A stretch of 32,597 nucleotides of DNA from Weissella fangxianensis. Lineage in GTDB: Bacteria > Bacillota > Bacilli > Lactobacillales > Lactobacillaceae. Below, one piece after another: positions 8,250 to 16,301 of the stretch. The DNA lies in NCBI RefSeq assembly GCF_024718545.1, contig NZ_JAMXDB010000020.1, forward strand, positions 1 to 32,597, given 5' to 3'. The notes beneath the pieces are model-generated. The model was not told where the DNA came from. It ran no database searches and saw only the letters and a list, made by a program, of their open reading frames with translations. How positions within the stretch are numbered: position 1 is the first letter of the stretch; the number at the start of each line of letters is the position of its first letter. A program made the position numbers and the translations under genes.

Positions 8250-9356
8250 CTATTTTTCGATAACCGTCCCAAAAATCATCCGACCAGCATCAGTCTGCAA
8301 AGCCGATGTTACTTCAATAGTAACCGTTTGTTGTAAATACTTACGTCCTTCTTCGGCTACGACCATTGTACCATCATCCAAGTAACCAACAGCTTGTTGA
8401 CGTTCAGTACCTTTCTTGACCAATAACACAGATAAGTGGTCACCAACTGCAACGCGTGGCCGTAATGCACCCGCTAACTCATTAATATTCAAAACTTGTA
8501 CATTTTGAAACTTAGTGACCTTATTTAAGTTATAATCGTTTGTTACCAAGATACCATTGATGTCTTCTGCCAATCGAATCAGCTTTTCATCAACCTCAGA
8601 AATATCCTCGTAATCACCTTCCCACATTTCAACTGGTACATAATTGCTTTCACGAAGTTCATTTAAGACATCGAGTCCGCGCCGACCACGGACACGTTTC
8701 AACGATTCTCCAGCATCAGCAATATACTGTAATTCATAAAGCACGAAATTAGGTACTAATAAAGTCCCTTCGACAAATCCGGTTTTAGCAAGATCAAGAA
8801 TACGACCATCAATCAAAATATTCGTATCTAAAATTTTGTAGTGATGATAATTAGTCTCATCGTCCGTTAAAACATCGCCACGTCCAGCTTCATCTGGACG
8901 AACTTTTTTCATACGTCCCGTCAATGTTGGTAATAGCTTACGCCACTCGTCAATTCTGGTCGTTCCCAATCGGAATCCGAAATAGCCTAACAATGCCATA
9001 ACAATAACTGGCACCACACCACTTAGGAAAAAGTTATCCATATGTTGTAGAGGGACTGTAATCACGACCGCAATGACTAAACCAATCAAAGTTGTCAATG
9101 AGCCAATTAATAATAGTAATGGTGATTGCTTGTTTAAATAATTTTCAATGCGGTGAATCATCTGATCAATTGGTCGCCATAGTGGCAAACTTAATAAATA
9201 AAAAATAATAGCACCTAGAATAAAATTGACAATAACATTATTAATCCATATCTGTTCCGCTAAATTAAAAATATCCCAGATTACTGGCAGTAATGTGATT
9301 GCGATTGCCCCACCAGCAAGTAAGAAAACACCTTGAATAATTCGCTTTCGTAACAT
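8250..9356 (-). CDS. yacL: YacL-like membrane protein with PIN and TRAM domains
   Basis: This 368-residue protein has four predicted membrane helices in the first 135 residues, then a cytoplasmic PIN-type nuclease domain. That domain includes ILDTNILIDGRILDLA, VLYELQYIADA and LVTNDYNLNKVTKF, which supply the acidic metal-binding residues. A TRAM RNA-binding domain follows at the C-terminus (from about VGDHLSVLLVKKG to the end). The family is widespread in Gram-positive bacteria and presumed to be an RNase anchored at the membrane; its targets are not well defined. AAAGGAG precedes ATG 9356. The gene starts 19 bases after radA stops, so the two are cotranscribed. Confidence 0.9.
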   Translation of the reverse strand: MLRKRIIQGVFLLAGGAIAITLLPVIWDIFNLAEQIWINNVIVNFILGAIIFYLLSLPLWRPIDQMIHRIENYLNKQSPLLLLIGSLTTLIGLVIAVVITVPLQHMDNFFLSGVVPVIVMALLGYFGFRLGTTRIDEWRKLLPTLTGRMKKVRPDEAGRGDVLTDDETNYHHYKILDTNILIDGRILDLAKTGFVEGTLLVPNFVLYELQYIADAGESLKRVRGRRGLDVLNELRESNYVPVEMWEGDYEDISEVDEKLIRLAEDINGILVTNDYNLNKVTKFQNVQVLNINELAGALRPRVAVGDHLSVLLVKKGTERQQAVGYLDDGTMVVAEEGRKYLQQTVTIEVTSALQTDAGRMIFGTVIEK

Positions 9357-9374
9357 TTAATTCTCCTTTCTGCA

Positions 9375-10748
9375 TTATGCTAATGCGGTTTTTAATGCCT
9401 CTGACAACGTCTTAGTGGCAATAATTTGAATGCCCTCAACGTCCGCTAATTGTGCTGCAACGTGTTTAGGAACAAAGACGCGCTTGAAACCAAGTTTTTT
9501 AGCTTCATTAACTCGTTCAACAACATTAGGAACGCGTCTGATTTCACCCGTCAAGCCAATTTCACCAATAAAAGCATCTGTTGATCGTGTTTGTACATCA
9601 TTATAACTTGATGCAATCGCAATCGCGACTGCTAAGTCAATCGCTGGCTCATCAAGTCGGACGCCCCCAGCAGCACGTACGTAGGCATCTTGATTTTGTA
9701 ATAGCAAATTAGCTCGTTTTTCTAGCACTGCCATTAACAATGACACCCGATTTCGGTCAATCCCAGAAGCCGTCCGCTGCGCATTGCCAAATACCGTCGG
9801 CGTCACCAACGCCTGGACCTCAACTAAAATAGGGCGTGTTCCTTCCATAGCAACAACTACGGCCGAACCGCTCGCATCGGCTAATCGCTCTTCTAAAAAC
9901 AAATCTGACGGGTTCGCAACTTCAACTAATCCACCATGTTGCATATCAAAAACACCCAATTCATTTGTTGACCCAAAACGATTCTTTACAGCGCGAAGTA
10001 GTCTGAAACTCCGCTGGTTGTCACCCTCAAAATACAAGACGGTATCAACCATATGTTCAAGAATTTTCGGACCAGCAATGGCCCCTTCTTTAGTAACATG
10101 GCCAACAATGAAAATTGTAATATTATTGGTTTTAGCAATCTGCAATAGCTCTGCTGTGGTTTCGCGAATTTGTGAAACTGAACCAACTGATGAACTAATG
10201 TCAGGTTCCTGCATCGTTTGGATGGAGTCGATCACAACAAATTCTGGTTGCGCTTCATCAATGGCTTGTCTAATTTGCTTCATATCCGTTTCTGGAAATA
10301 GCAAAAAATCTGAATCACCACGCACCCCTAATCTTTCGGCACGTAATTTTATTTGTGATGCACTTTCCTCACCAGCAATATACAAAATTTTCTTTCCTAA
10401 ATTGGCCAATTGCCCTGAAATTTGTAGTAATAACGTGGATTTACCAATACCCGGATCACCACCTATCAATACCATGGAACCTGGTACGATTCCCCCTCCA
10501 AGGACACGATTAAACTCCTCATTGTCTGTTTTAATGCGTGGTGTCTCTTCAATATTGACTTCATCTAAGCGTTCAACCTTCGCCACTTGACCAGCTAAAT
10601 TAACACGTGACTTGCGGTCCACCTTTTCTGGTTGCATGACCTCTTCGACAAATGTTCCCCAAGCACCACAATTGGCACATCGTCCCATATAACGTTGTGA
10701 GACAAAACCACAATTTGAGCAAACGAATTGGGTTTTCGTTTTTGCCAT
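9375..10748 (-). CDS. radA: DNA repair protein RadA
   Basis: RadA (Sms) is a RecA-like ATPase and branch-migration helicase acting in recombination and fork repair. The 457-residue protein shows the N-terminal four-cysteine zinc finger (CSNCG...CANCGAWG), Walker [13 protein letters not shown], Walker B-like VVIDSIQTM, the RadA-specific [13 protein letters not shown], and a C-terminal Lon-protease-like domain ([35 protein letters not shown]). GAGGAGG before ATG 10748 is strong. The gap to dut is 12 bases, giving a dut-radA-yacL operon probably continuing to gltX. Confidence 0.96.
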   Translation of the reverse strand: MAKTKTQFVCSNCGFVSQRYMGRCANCGAWGTFVEEVMQPEKVDRKSRVNLAGQVAKVERLDEVNIEETPRIKTDNEEFNRVLGGGIVPGSMVLIGGDPGIGKSTLLLQISGQLANLGKKILYIAGEESASQIKLRAERLGVRGDSDFLLFPETDMKQIRQAIDEAQPEFVVIDSIQTMQEPDISSSVGSVSQIRETTAELLQIAKTNNITIFIVGHVTKEGAIAGPKILEHMVDTVLYFEGDNQRSFRLLRAVKNRFGSTNELGVFDMQHGGLVEVANPSDLFLEERLADASGSAVVVAMEGTRPILVEVQALVTPTVFGNAQRTASGIDRNRVSLLMAVLEKRANLLLQNQDAYVRAAGGVRLDEPAIDLAVAIAIASSYNDVQTRSTDAFIGEIGLTGEIRRVPNVVERVNEAKKLGFKRVFVPKHVAAQLADVEGIQIIATKTLSEALKTALA

Positions 10749-10760
10749 GATTCACCTCCT

Positions 10761-11303
10761 CTATTTAATTCCAGAGCTACCGAAACCACCCTGACGTGTT
10801 TTTTTGATTTGTTTCTGATCATCATCAGTTACTAGGAAAGGCATAAAAATACCCTGTCCAATCCTTTCACCTTTTTTAATCGTCACATCATGAAGGCCAA
10901 AGTTAATCATTTGGATAAAAATTTCGCCTTCATTTTTAGGATTATCAACATAATCAGCATCAATAATTCCCACACCATTCGGCAAAATCAGATGACGCTT
11001 CAATGGATTTGACGAACGATTAGCAATCATCAAATATTCGTCATCACCCATATAGGCTTTAATACCAGTTGGTATCAATAATGGTTTGATTATTTTTGAT
11101 GCTTGTTCATCATCGGTAGTTGCTATGACATCATTATGTCTGATCTGCCATAAAACTTTCAAAAATGGTAAGCGCCAAATAGATGGCAACGTAAAATCCT
11201 CAGCTGCCTGGAAATCATAGCCAGCAGCGTGTTCTGTACTTCGACTTGGCAAACTTAAATTGGCGTTTGCATACTTCTTAACGACAGCAAATCCTCGTTT
11301 CAT
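10761..11303 (-). CDS. dut: dUTP diphosphatase-like protein
   Basis: The enzyme hydrolyses dUTP to dUMP and pyrophosphate, keeping uracil out of DNA and feeding thymidylate synthesis. All five trimeric dUTPase motifs can be seen: AAGYDFQAAED (I), IANRSSNPLKR (II), LPNGVGIIDADYVDNP (III), GERIGQGIFMPF (IV) and TRQGGFGSSG (V). At 180 residues it is longer than the classic 145-residue enzyme because of an insertion between motifs I and II, a form common in lactic acid bacteria and their phages. ATG 11303 follows GAGAGGG. A -10-like TATACT is at 11336-11341 (minus). It is the first gene of the probable dut-radA-yacL-gltX operon. Confidence 0.9.
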   Translation of the reverse strand: MKRGFAVVKKYANANLSLPSRSTEHAAGYDFQAAEDFTLPSIWRLPFLKVLWQIRHNDVIATTDDEQASKIIKPLLIPTGIKAYMGDDEYLMIANRSSNPLKRHLILPNGVGIIDADYVDNPKNEGEIFIQMINFGLHDVTIKKGERIGQGIFMPFLVTDDDQKQIKKTRQGGFGSSGIK

Positions 11304-11360
11304 TTCAATCCCTCTCAAATAAATTCTCAAAACTAAGTATAACTTAATTTCAAGAAAATT

Positions 11361-11391
11361 AAAAAGCACTCGTCAAAATAACGGGTGCTTT
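11361..11391 (-). terminator. Terminator of the small GNAT gene
   Basis: On the minus strand AAGCACCCGTT and GACGAGTGCTT pair around a short loop, followed by TTTTTAATTTTC. The stem lies just beyond the GNAT stop codon at 11402 and upstream of the dut promoter. Confidence 0.75.
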
Positions 11392-11401
11392 CAAAACAAA
11401 T

Positions 11402-11680
11402 TTAATCTTTATAAGCAATTTTTTGATATTCTGGGTTTTTGAAAAATGCTTGTCGCGCGTAAGTGCATACTGGCTTCAGTTGTACGCCCGCTTTCTCAGC
11501 GCGTGTGACGACCTCTGCTAACAGTTGTCCAGCAATACCTTGTCCACGTAACTCTGGATCGACATACGTATGATCAATTGACCAGACCGCGCCTCCTAGA
11601 ATCTCGGGGAACAATATTTCTGCATCTACAATACCATCTGTTTCATGAAATAGGCGTCCGGGTTCATAAGTAAATTCCAT
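11402..11680 (-). CDS. Small GNAT-family N-acetyltransferase (YjdJ/COG2388 type)
   Basis: This 92-residue protein belongs to the short GNAT group whose members resemble yeast-type Gcn5 folds reduced to the acetyl-CoA core. The sequence has SIDHTYVDPELRGQGIAGQLLAEVV, where R-G-Q-G-I-A is the acetyl-CoA pyrophosphate-binding loop, and ends with the typical KPVCTYARQAFFKNPEYQ. The Cys in VCTYAR is characteristic of the group. Substrate unknown. AGGAGG precedes ATG 11680. The first 25 residues (MEFTYEPGRLFH..D..DAEILF) are matched by the N-terminus of the next gene upstream, indicating shared ancestry. Confidence 0.85.
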   Translation of the reverse strand: MEFTYEPGRLFHETDGIVDAEILFPEILGGAVWSIDHTYVDPELRGQGIAGQLLAEVVTRAEKAGVQLKPVCTYARQAFFKNPEYQKIAYKD

Positions 11681-11734
11681 ATCGAAACCTCCTGACTCTA
11701 TTATAACTAAAATACACCACCATTGTTGTTTAAA

Positions 11735-12277
11735 CTATCTGATAGCACCCACAAAGTCTGGCAACCACTTTTGTGAAATAGTCTTAGTTGTCACTTTTTC
11801 CGTAAACACATCAACCGTGACATATTTGCCGCCACCAATATAGATACCAGCGGTTGTTGGTAATAATGCACTTCCCCAGACCAATAAATCACCTGGAATG
11901 GCTTCTGAAACTTTGAATTTCGTGACGGTTTTCATTTGCTCACTAATTTCATGTGGAAAGCCAACACCAGCAATTTTGTTGAATACATACTGAATTAAGC
12001 CACCCGTATCAAAACCGTTTTCTATACTTTGACCATCCTTTAAATAAGGTACACCCATGACATCATCTAAAACCACTGTTAAACGCTCACAAATATCTTC
12101 CATAAGCATTTGTAACATCGTTCTTTGAATACGTGCCCCGGTTGTTTTACGGGCAAAGTTTGAAGCGGTAATTTGTACTGGTTTTTCCGCAAGTGGCGGT
12201 TCAAATAAAATTTCTGCATCCGCTTGATCGAAATCATTGAAATGCACAACACGTCCCGGTTCAATCTTAAATGGCAT
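11735..12277 (-). CDS. Degenerate NlpC/P60-like protein with GNAT-like N-terminus
   Basis: This 180-residue protein has no signal peptide. Residues about 74-180 follow the NlpC/P60 fold: MGVPYLKDG, GFDTGGLIQYVF, AIPGDLLVWGS, TAGIYIGGGKYV. Active NlpC/P60 peptidases use Cys in FDCSG, His in SHVGIY and a polar residue, often His, in the following YIH. Here the aligned positions are Thr91, Thr142 and Thr154, so peptidase activity by the normal mechanism is very unlikely. Residues 1-25 (MPFKIEPGRVVH..D..DAEILF) match the start of the GNAT protein encoded 54 bases downstream, while residues 40-70 keep its apparent helix pattern but not the acetyl-CoA loop. AAGGAG precedes ATG 12277. A binding, scaffolding or regulatory role is possible; the function is unknown. 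Confidence 0.75.
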   Translation of the reverse strand: MPFKIEPGRVVHFNDFDQADAEILFEPPLAEKPVQITASNFARKTTGARIQRTMLQMLMEDICERLTVVLDDVMGVPYLKDGQSIENGFDTGGLIQYVFNKIAGVGFPHEISEQMKTVTKFKVSEAIPGDLLVWGSALLPTTAGIYIGGGKYVTVDVFTEKVTTKTISQKWLPDFVGAIR

Positions 12278-12302
12278 CCGTCGATCACTCCTTTAGTTAT
12301 AC

Positions 12303-12326
12303 AAAAAAAGACCCGCTAGCGAGTCC
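12303..12326 (-). terminator. Terminator of the LysM-CHAP gene
   Basis: On the minus strand GACTCGCTAGCGGGTC forms a compact stem, followed by seven Ts (12303-12309). It lies 17 bases beyond the gene's stop codon. Confidence 0.8.
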
Positions 12327-12342
12327 TTTAAATAATTGCTTT

Positions 12343-13728
12343 TTATTGGTGAATAAATTGCACACCAGCAGTTGAAATAGTACGTTCGTTGAATGCCTTT
12401 CCTGCATAGTTCGCTTCTGAGATAGTAATTGTACCATCAGAGTTTACAGAATCAACAACAGCAACGTGACCGTATGAGCTAGCTCCACCAACACCTGGTG
12501 CAAATAATGCAACAGATCCAACAGATGCTGATGAGTTTACAGTGTGACCTGCAGCAGTGGCTGATGCACCCCATGCTGAAGCGTTACCCCAGTGATTACC
12601 AACCCAGCTCAAATCACCCTTAACAAACCATGTGCATTGTCCTGAAGGGTATGTGTTGCCGGCAGTATCTGCTGAAACAACTGACTTGTTTGCTGTAGAA
12701 GCAGTTGCGGCAAGCTTTTGTGGCTGAGCAGTAGCTTGTGATGCTGATTGTGCGGCCGCTGAACTTGCTGCGGCTTGTGATGCTTGAGCTGCTGAACTTG
12801 CGGCTGCAGCTGAACTTGCAGCAGCTTGTGATGCTTGAGCTGCTGATTGTGCAGCGGCTGAGCTTGCTGCGGCTTGTGATGCATTAGCAGCTGATTGTGC
12901 AGCGGCTGCTTCTGATGCATTAGCAGTTGATGTTGCAGCTGATTGTGCAGCGGCTGACTTTGCGGCTGCTTCTGATGCATTAGCAGTTGATGTTGCAGCT
13001 GATTGTGCAGCGGCTGACTTTGCGGCTGCTTCTGATGCATTAGCAGTTGATGTTGCAACTGATTGTGCGGCGGCTGACTTTGCGGCTGCTTCTGATGCAT
13101 TAGCAGTTGATGTTGCAACTGATTGTGCGGCGGCTGACTTTGCGGCTGCTCCTGATGCGTTAGCAGTTGATGTTGCAACTGATTGTGCGGCGGCTGACTT
13201 TGCTGTAGCTTGTGATGCGTTAGCAGTTGATGCTGCGGCTGGCTTTGCAGCTACTGAACTTGCTGCTGGGGCACTAACAGTTGCCTTAGTTGCTGAAGCT
13301 GTAAGGTTAAGTGAGTCACCAACAAAGATAGTTGATGAAGCTTGCAAACCTTCATTAGCTGACAACAATTCTGACAAAGTCATACCATTAGCATTAGCAA
13401 TTGCCCATAGAGTATCACCAGACTTTACAGTGTATGATGATCCCTTTGCAACTTTCTTTGGTGCTGCTGAAGATGCTGTTGATTCTGCTGATGTTGATGA
13501 TGAACCTGGTAATTCAATTTTGTCACCAGTAATGATCATGTTAGCGTCAGCAATTTTGTTTGCTGAAACTAATTCATCAACAGATACATGATGAGCTGCT
13601 GCAATAGCATACAATGTATCCCCAGATTTAACAGTAACAGAATCGGCTGAAGCTACGACTGAGCTTCCAGCCAAGGCAGCTGCTGCTCCGGCAGTTGCTA
13701 ATAGCGTATTTTTTACAGATGCGTGCAT
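12343..13728 (-). CDS. Secreted LysM-CHAP cell-wall protein
   Basis: This 461-residue exported protein probably cuts or remodels peptidoglycan. Residues 1-28 are a signal peptide (MHASVKNTLLATAGAAAAL, cleavage predicted after ASA). Two LysM domains follow (about 30-73 and 97-142, each with VKSGDTL.AIA). Residues about 150-343 are an Ala/Ser/Gln/Thr linker with 20-residue repeats. The C-terminal CHAP domain has its Cys365 (GQCTWFV), His421 (YGHVAVV) and the acidic or amide position at Glu438/Asn440 (ISEANY). The closest remembered proteins are the lactic acid bacteria LysM-CHAP wall hydrolases. ATG 13728 is used because it opens the signal peptide and follows AAGGGG; upstream in-frame starts would hide it. 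WalR-like repeats lie upstream at 13848-13876. Confidence 0.92.
   Translation of the reverse strand: MHASVKNTLLATAGAAAALAGSSVVASADSVTVKSGDTLYAIAAAHHVSVDELVSANKIADANMIITGDKIELPGSSSTSAESTASSAAPKKVAKGSSYTVKSGDTLWAIANANGMTLSELLSANEGLQASSTIFVGDSLNLTASATKATVSAPAASSVAAKPAAASTANASQATAKSAAAQSVATSTANASGAAAKSAAAQSVATSTANASEAAAKSAAAQSVATSTANASEAAAKSAAAQSAATSTANASEAAAKSAAAQSAATSTANASEAAAAQSAANASQAAASSAAAQSAAQASQAAASSAAAASSAAQASQAAASSAAAQSASQATAQPQKLAATASTANKSVVSADTAGNTYPSGQCTWFVKGDLSWVGNHWGNASAWGASATAAGHTVNSSASVGSVALFAPGVGGASSYGHVAVVDSVNSDGTITISEANYAGKAFNERTISTAGVQFIHQ
12901..13200 (-). repeat. Five 60-bp tandem repeats in the LysM-CHAP linker
   Basis: Positions 12901-13200 hold five in-phase 60-bp units, each encoding 20 residues of the type ASEAAAKSAAAQS-ATSTAN. 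The units at 13021-13080 and 13081-13140 are identical; the others differ at a few positions. Degenerate copies extend to about 12700 on one side and 13240 on the other. Copy number is likely to vary between strains by slippage. Confidence 0.9.
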
Positions 13729-13847
13729 ATTAAGTACCCCTTCGAACTTATTGTTTATATATATTAGAAATTGCCCACCAGAACATTTCTTAAGATTTTC
13801 TTTATTTTTACTACAATCATCATTGTACGTTAGAGACTTTTCAAATA

Positions 13848-13876
13848 GTTTCATTTAATGTTTCATTTATGTTACA
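13848..13876 (-). promoter_or_regulatory. WalR-like direct repeats upstream of the LysM-CHAP gene
   Basis: On the minus strand TGTAAC, TGAAAC and TGAAAC occur at 13871-13876, 13860-13865 and 13848-13853, spaced 11 and 12 bases apart. The first pair resembles the WalR site (TGTWAH-N5-TGTWAH) with one mismatch in the second half. WalR controls wall hydrolases in many Firmicutes. The remaining 284-base spacer (13729-14012) holds also an inverted repeat TACAAT-N4-ATTGTA (13812-13827) and the clpE terminator. Confidence 0.4.
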
Positions 13877-13955
13877 CAGCATAAAAAACTTAATTTTCGC
13901 TTTATTTTATGCGCATTTTACTTAATTGAAAAATTCAACGACTTGATTATTGTAC

Positions 13956-13983
13956 AAAAAAGACAGCAATTGTAGTTGCTGTC
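13956..13983 (-). terminator. Terminator of the clpE gene
   Basis: On the minus strand GACAGCAA and TTGCTGTC form a perfect eight-pair stem around a six-base loop, followed by six Ts. Confidence 0.85.
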
Positions 13984-14012
13984 TTGCTGATATTTATATT
14001 TTTTTAAACTTA

Positions 14013-16091
14013 TTATGAATTTTGTACAGTATTCTTCATTTCTTCAATCACAATATTGTCATCCACTAACTTAGTAGTCAGCTGTTTAACGTCTGGATTA
14101 TCAAGATAAAAGTCTGCGATTTGATCCTCTAGACGCTCTTGGATAACTCGACGCAATGGCCGTGCCCCCATTTCTGGATTATAACCTAGGTCGACAATCT
14201 TCTGCTTGACATCATCAGTAACAGTAAGATGTAGATCTTTTTCTGCAATGGCGACATTCATATCAGCAATCATTAAGTCAACGATCTTTAACAAGTTATC
14301 CTTAGATAACGCATTAAACTCAACGATGCCATCAAAACGATTCAAAAATTCAGGCTTGAAATATGGTGCCAAACGTTCTAGTAATCGTGAAGTACCATGT
14401 TCATGCTCTGGGTCAAATCCAACCTTCGTATCCTTGACACCAGTACCCGCATTTGAAGTCATAATAATGATTGTATCCTTAAATGAAACAATGTGACCCT
14501 GTGCATCAGTTAAACGACCATCATCAAGAATCTGCAGGAACATATTCATAACATCAGGATGGGCCTTTTCAACCTCATCTAGCAAAATTAGTGAATATGG
14601 GCGACGGCGAACTGCTTCGGTCAATTGACCAGCTTCTTCATAACCAACATAACCTGCTGGGGCACCAATCAACTTTGAAACCGAATGCTTCTCCATGTAT
14701 TCAGACATATCGAAACGTACCATACTATCAGTTGTACCAAATAATTCCTTAGCTAATTGCTTAGCAGTCTCAGTCTTACCAACACCAGTTGGTCCTACAA
14801 ATAAGAAGCTTCCAATTGGACGTCCCGTTTTATTAAAGCCAACCCGGTTACGACGAATTGCTCGGGCAATCTTTTCCGTGGCTTCATCTTGACCAATAAC
14901 ATGTTCAGCCAAATTGCCGCCTAGATTACGTAGTTGTGTTTGCTCTGACTCAGCTAATTCTCCAACTGGAATACCTGTCTTTTCTTCAACAATCTTTTGG
15001 ATGTCTTCAACCGTAACTGTTTGTGCCGCTTCATTCTGCGGTGCTTGCTGTTTAACAGCCTGTAATTGTAGTTCTAGATTGTTAACCTGGTCACGTAACT
15101 TACTAGCTCTTTCATAATCCTCTTGCTCGATAGCTGATTGCTTTTGTGCCTCCGTGGAATGAATCTTATTCTCCAATTCCTTTGGATCCGCAATTTTCAC
15201 TGACAAGTTCTTTCTTGAACCGGCTTCATCAATTAAATCAATTGCCTTATCAGGTAGAAAACGTTCTGAAATGTATCGGTTTGAAAGGTTTACGGCAGCC
15301 TCCAAAGCCTCATCGGCATACTTGACCTTATGATAATCTTCATATCGTGAACGGATTCCCTGAATAATTTGTAGCGCTTCTTCAGTTGACGGCTCATTAA
15401 CCTGCACTGTTTGGAAACGACGAGCAATCGCTGCATCCTTTTCAATCTTACGATATTCATTAAGCGTTGTTGCTCCAATTAACTGGAATTCACCACGCGC
15501 TAGGGCAGGCTTCAAAATGTTACCGGCATCCATTGAACCTTCGCCAGCAGTTCCGGCCCCCATAATTTCATGAATTTCATCAATAAATAGGATAACGTCG
15601 TCCCGCTTTGAAACTTCGTCCATCAATTTTTGCATACGCTCTTCAAATTGACCACGGACACCCGTCCCTTGGACAAGAGAAACAACATCTAGACGAATAA
15701 CTTCCTTACCTTGTAATTTTCCGGGTACCTTTGCGTTGACAATTGCCTGTGCCAGCCCTTCGACAACGGCAGTTTTCCCAACACCAGCTTCACCAATCAA
15801 TACTGGATTATTCTTCGTACGGCGGTTAAGTACTTCAATAACACGTGCGATTTCGTCGTCTCGTCCAATCACTGGATCAAACTTACCCTTGCGTGCCATT
15901 TCCGTCAGGTTAATACCATATTGATCAAGTAAACCATTCCCTTGACCATTATTATCGCTCCCGCCACCTTGGCCCATCTGTGTACGTGGTCCTTGTTGTG
16001 AACGCTGTGCTTGTTGTGTCCTTGCAGCTTCGTTATTCATCATACGAAATATATCATCAAAACTTGAAAAACCAAATGGATCTTGTGCCAT
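14013..16091 (-). CDS. clpE: ClpE-type AAA+ chaperone without N-terminal zinc finger
   Basis: This 692-residue Hsp100 ATPase unfolds or disaggregates proteins. It has two AAA+ modules: the first with GEAGVGKT (100-107), ILFIDEIHE and the arginine finger region; the second with [26 protein letters not shown] and NAGTG. Between them is a short coiled segment with a UVR-like stretch ([16 protein letters not shown]). The sequence matches lactobacillus ClpE closely from QDPFGF onward, but the four-cysteine zinc finger that normally starts ClpE is missing. AAGGAGG before ATG 16091 and the promoter upstream leave no room for it. A VGF tripeptide after [10 protein letters not shown] sits where ClpP-docking loops occur. 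ClpL is the main alternative name, since it too lacks the zinc finger. CIRCE and CtsR sites regulate the gene. Confidence 0.88.
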   Translation of the reverse strand: MAQDPFGFSSFDDIFRMMNNEAARTQQAQRSQQGPRTQMGQGGGSDNNGQGNGLLDQYGINLTEMARKGKFDPVIGRDDEIARVIEVLNRRTKNNPVLIGEAGVGKTAVVEGLAQAIVNAKVPGKLQGKEVIRLDVVSLVQGTGVRGQFEERMQKLMDEVSKRDDVILFIDEIHEIMGAGTAGEGSMDAGNILKPALARGEFQLIGATTLNEYRKIEKDAAIARRFQTVQVNEPSTEEALQIIQGIRSRYEDYHKVKYADEALEAAVNLSNRYISERFLPDKAIDLIDEAGSRKNLSVKIADPKELENKIHSTEAQKQSAIEQEDYERASKLRDQVNNLELQLQAVKQQAPQNEAAQTVTVEDIQKIVEEKTGIPVGELAESEQTQLRNLGGNLAEHVIGQDEATEKIARAIRRNRVGFNKTGRPIGSFLFVGPTGVGKTETAKQLAKELFGTTDSMVRFDMSEYMEKHSVSKLIGAPAGYVGYEEAGQLTEAVRRRPYSLILLDEVEKAHPDVMNMFLQILDDGRLTDAQGHIVSFKDTIIIMTSNAGTGVKDTKVGFDPEHEHGTSRLLERLAPYFKPEFLNRFDGIVEFNALSKDNLLKIVDLMIADMNVAIAEKDLHLTVTDDVKQKIVDLGYNPEMGARPLRRVIQERLEDQIADFYLDNPDVKQLTTKLVDDNIVIEEMKNTVQNS

Positions 16092-16155
16092 AATACGGCC
16101 TCCTTACATTCTTTTTTATATTCATTATTCCCAGTAGTTTCAGCATCAGATCTTA

Positions 16156-16172
16156 TTTGACCTTTGTTGACC
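16156..16172 (-). promoter_or_regulatory. CtsR operator of the clpE gene
   Basis: On the minus strand GGTCAACAAAGGTCAAA matches the CtsR heptad pair (GGTCAAA-N3-GGTCAAA) with one mismatch. It lies about 9-25 bases after the predicted transcription start, where a bound repressor would block elongation. Confidence 0.85.
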
Positions 16173-16187
16173 TTGCTTACATCATCT

Positions 16188-16217
16188 ATATTAGCACTCT
16201 ACCACCGAGAGTGCAAA
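16188..16217 (-). promoter_or_regulatory. Promoter of the clpE gene with overlapping CIRCE element (HrcA operator)
   Basis: On the minus strand -35 TTGCAC (16211-16216), 17 bases, -10 TAATAT (16188-16193). The same bases form CIRCE: the two halves TTTGCACTC and GAGTGCTAA (16191-16217) are separated by nine bases, with one departure from TTAGCACTC-N9-GAGTGCTAA. HrcA binding would cover the promoter. Confidence 0.9.
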
Positions 16218-16240
16218 TGTTATTTTGCATTTTTTTAGAC

Positions 16241-16278
16241 AAAAAAGAATGAATTTTAGTTTACATAAAAATTCATTC
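16241..16278 (-). terminator. Terminator of the MDR oxidoreductase gene
   Basis: On the minus strand GAATGAATTTT pairs with AAAATTCATTC around a ten-base loop, followed by six Ts (16241-16246). It separates this gene from the clpE promoter. Confidence 0.8.
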
Positions 16279-16301
16279 TCTATCATTCTTTTATTTATTA
16301 A

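Noticed and set aside
9784-10590. 268-codon open frame on the + strand opposite radA
   Set aside because: It lies wholly opposite a well-conserved gene, has no ribosome site and has a Ser/Thr/Cys-rich composition typical of antisense frames.
12609-13178. 189-codon frame rich in Gln/His/Pro/Leu in the LysM-CHAP gene
   Set aside because: It is a shifted frame of the Ala/Ser repeat; the composition comes from the repeated codons.
12901-13200. Regular 60-bp repeats as a CRISPR array
   Set aside because: There are no unique spacers; the repeats are coding and in frame.
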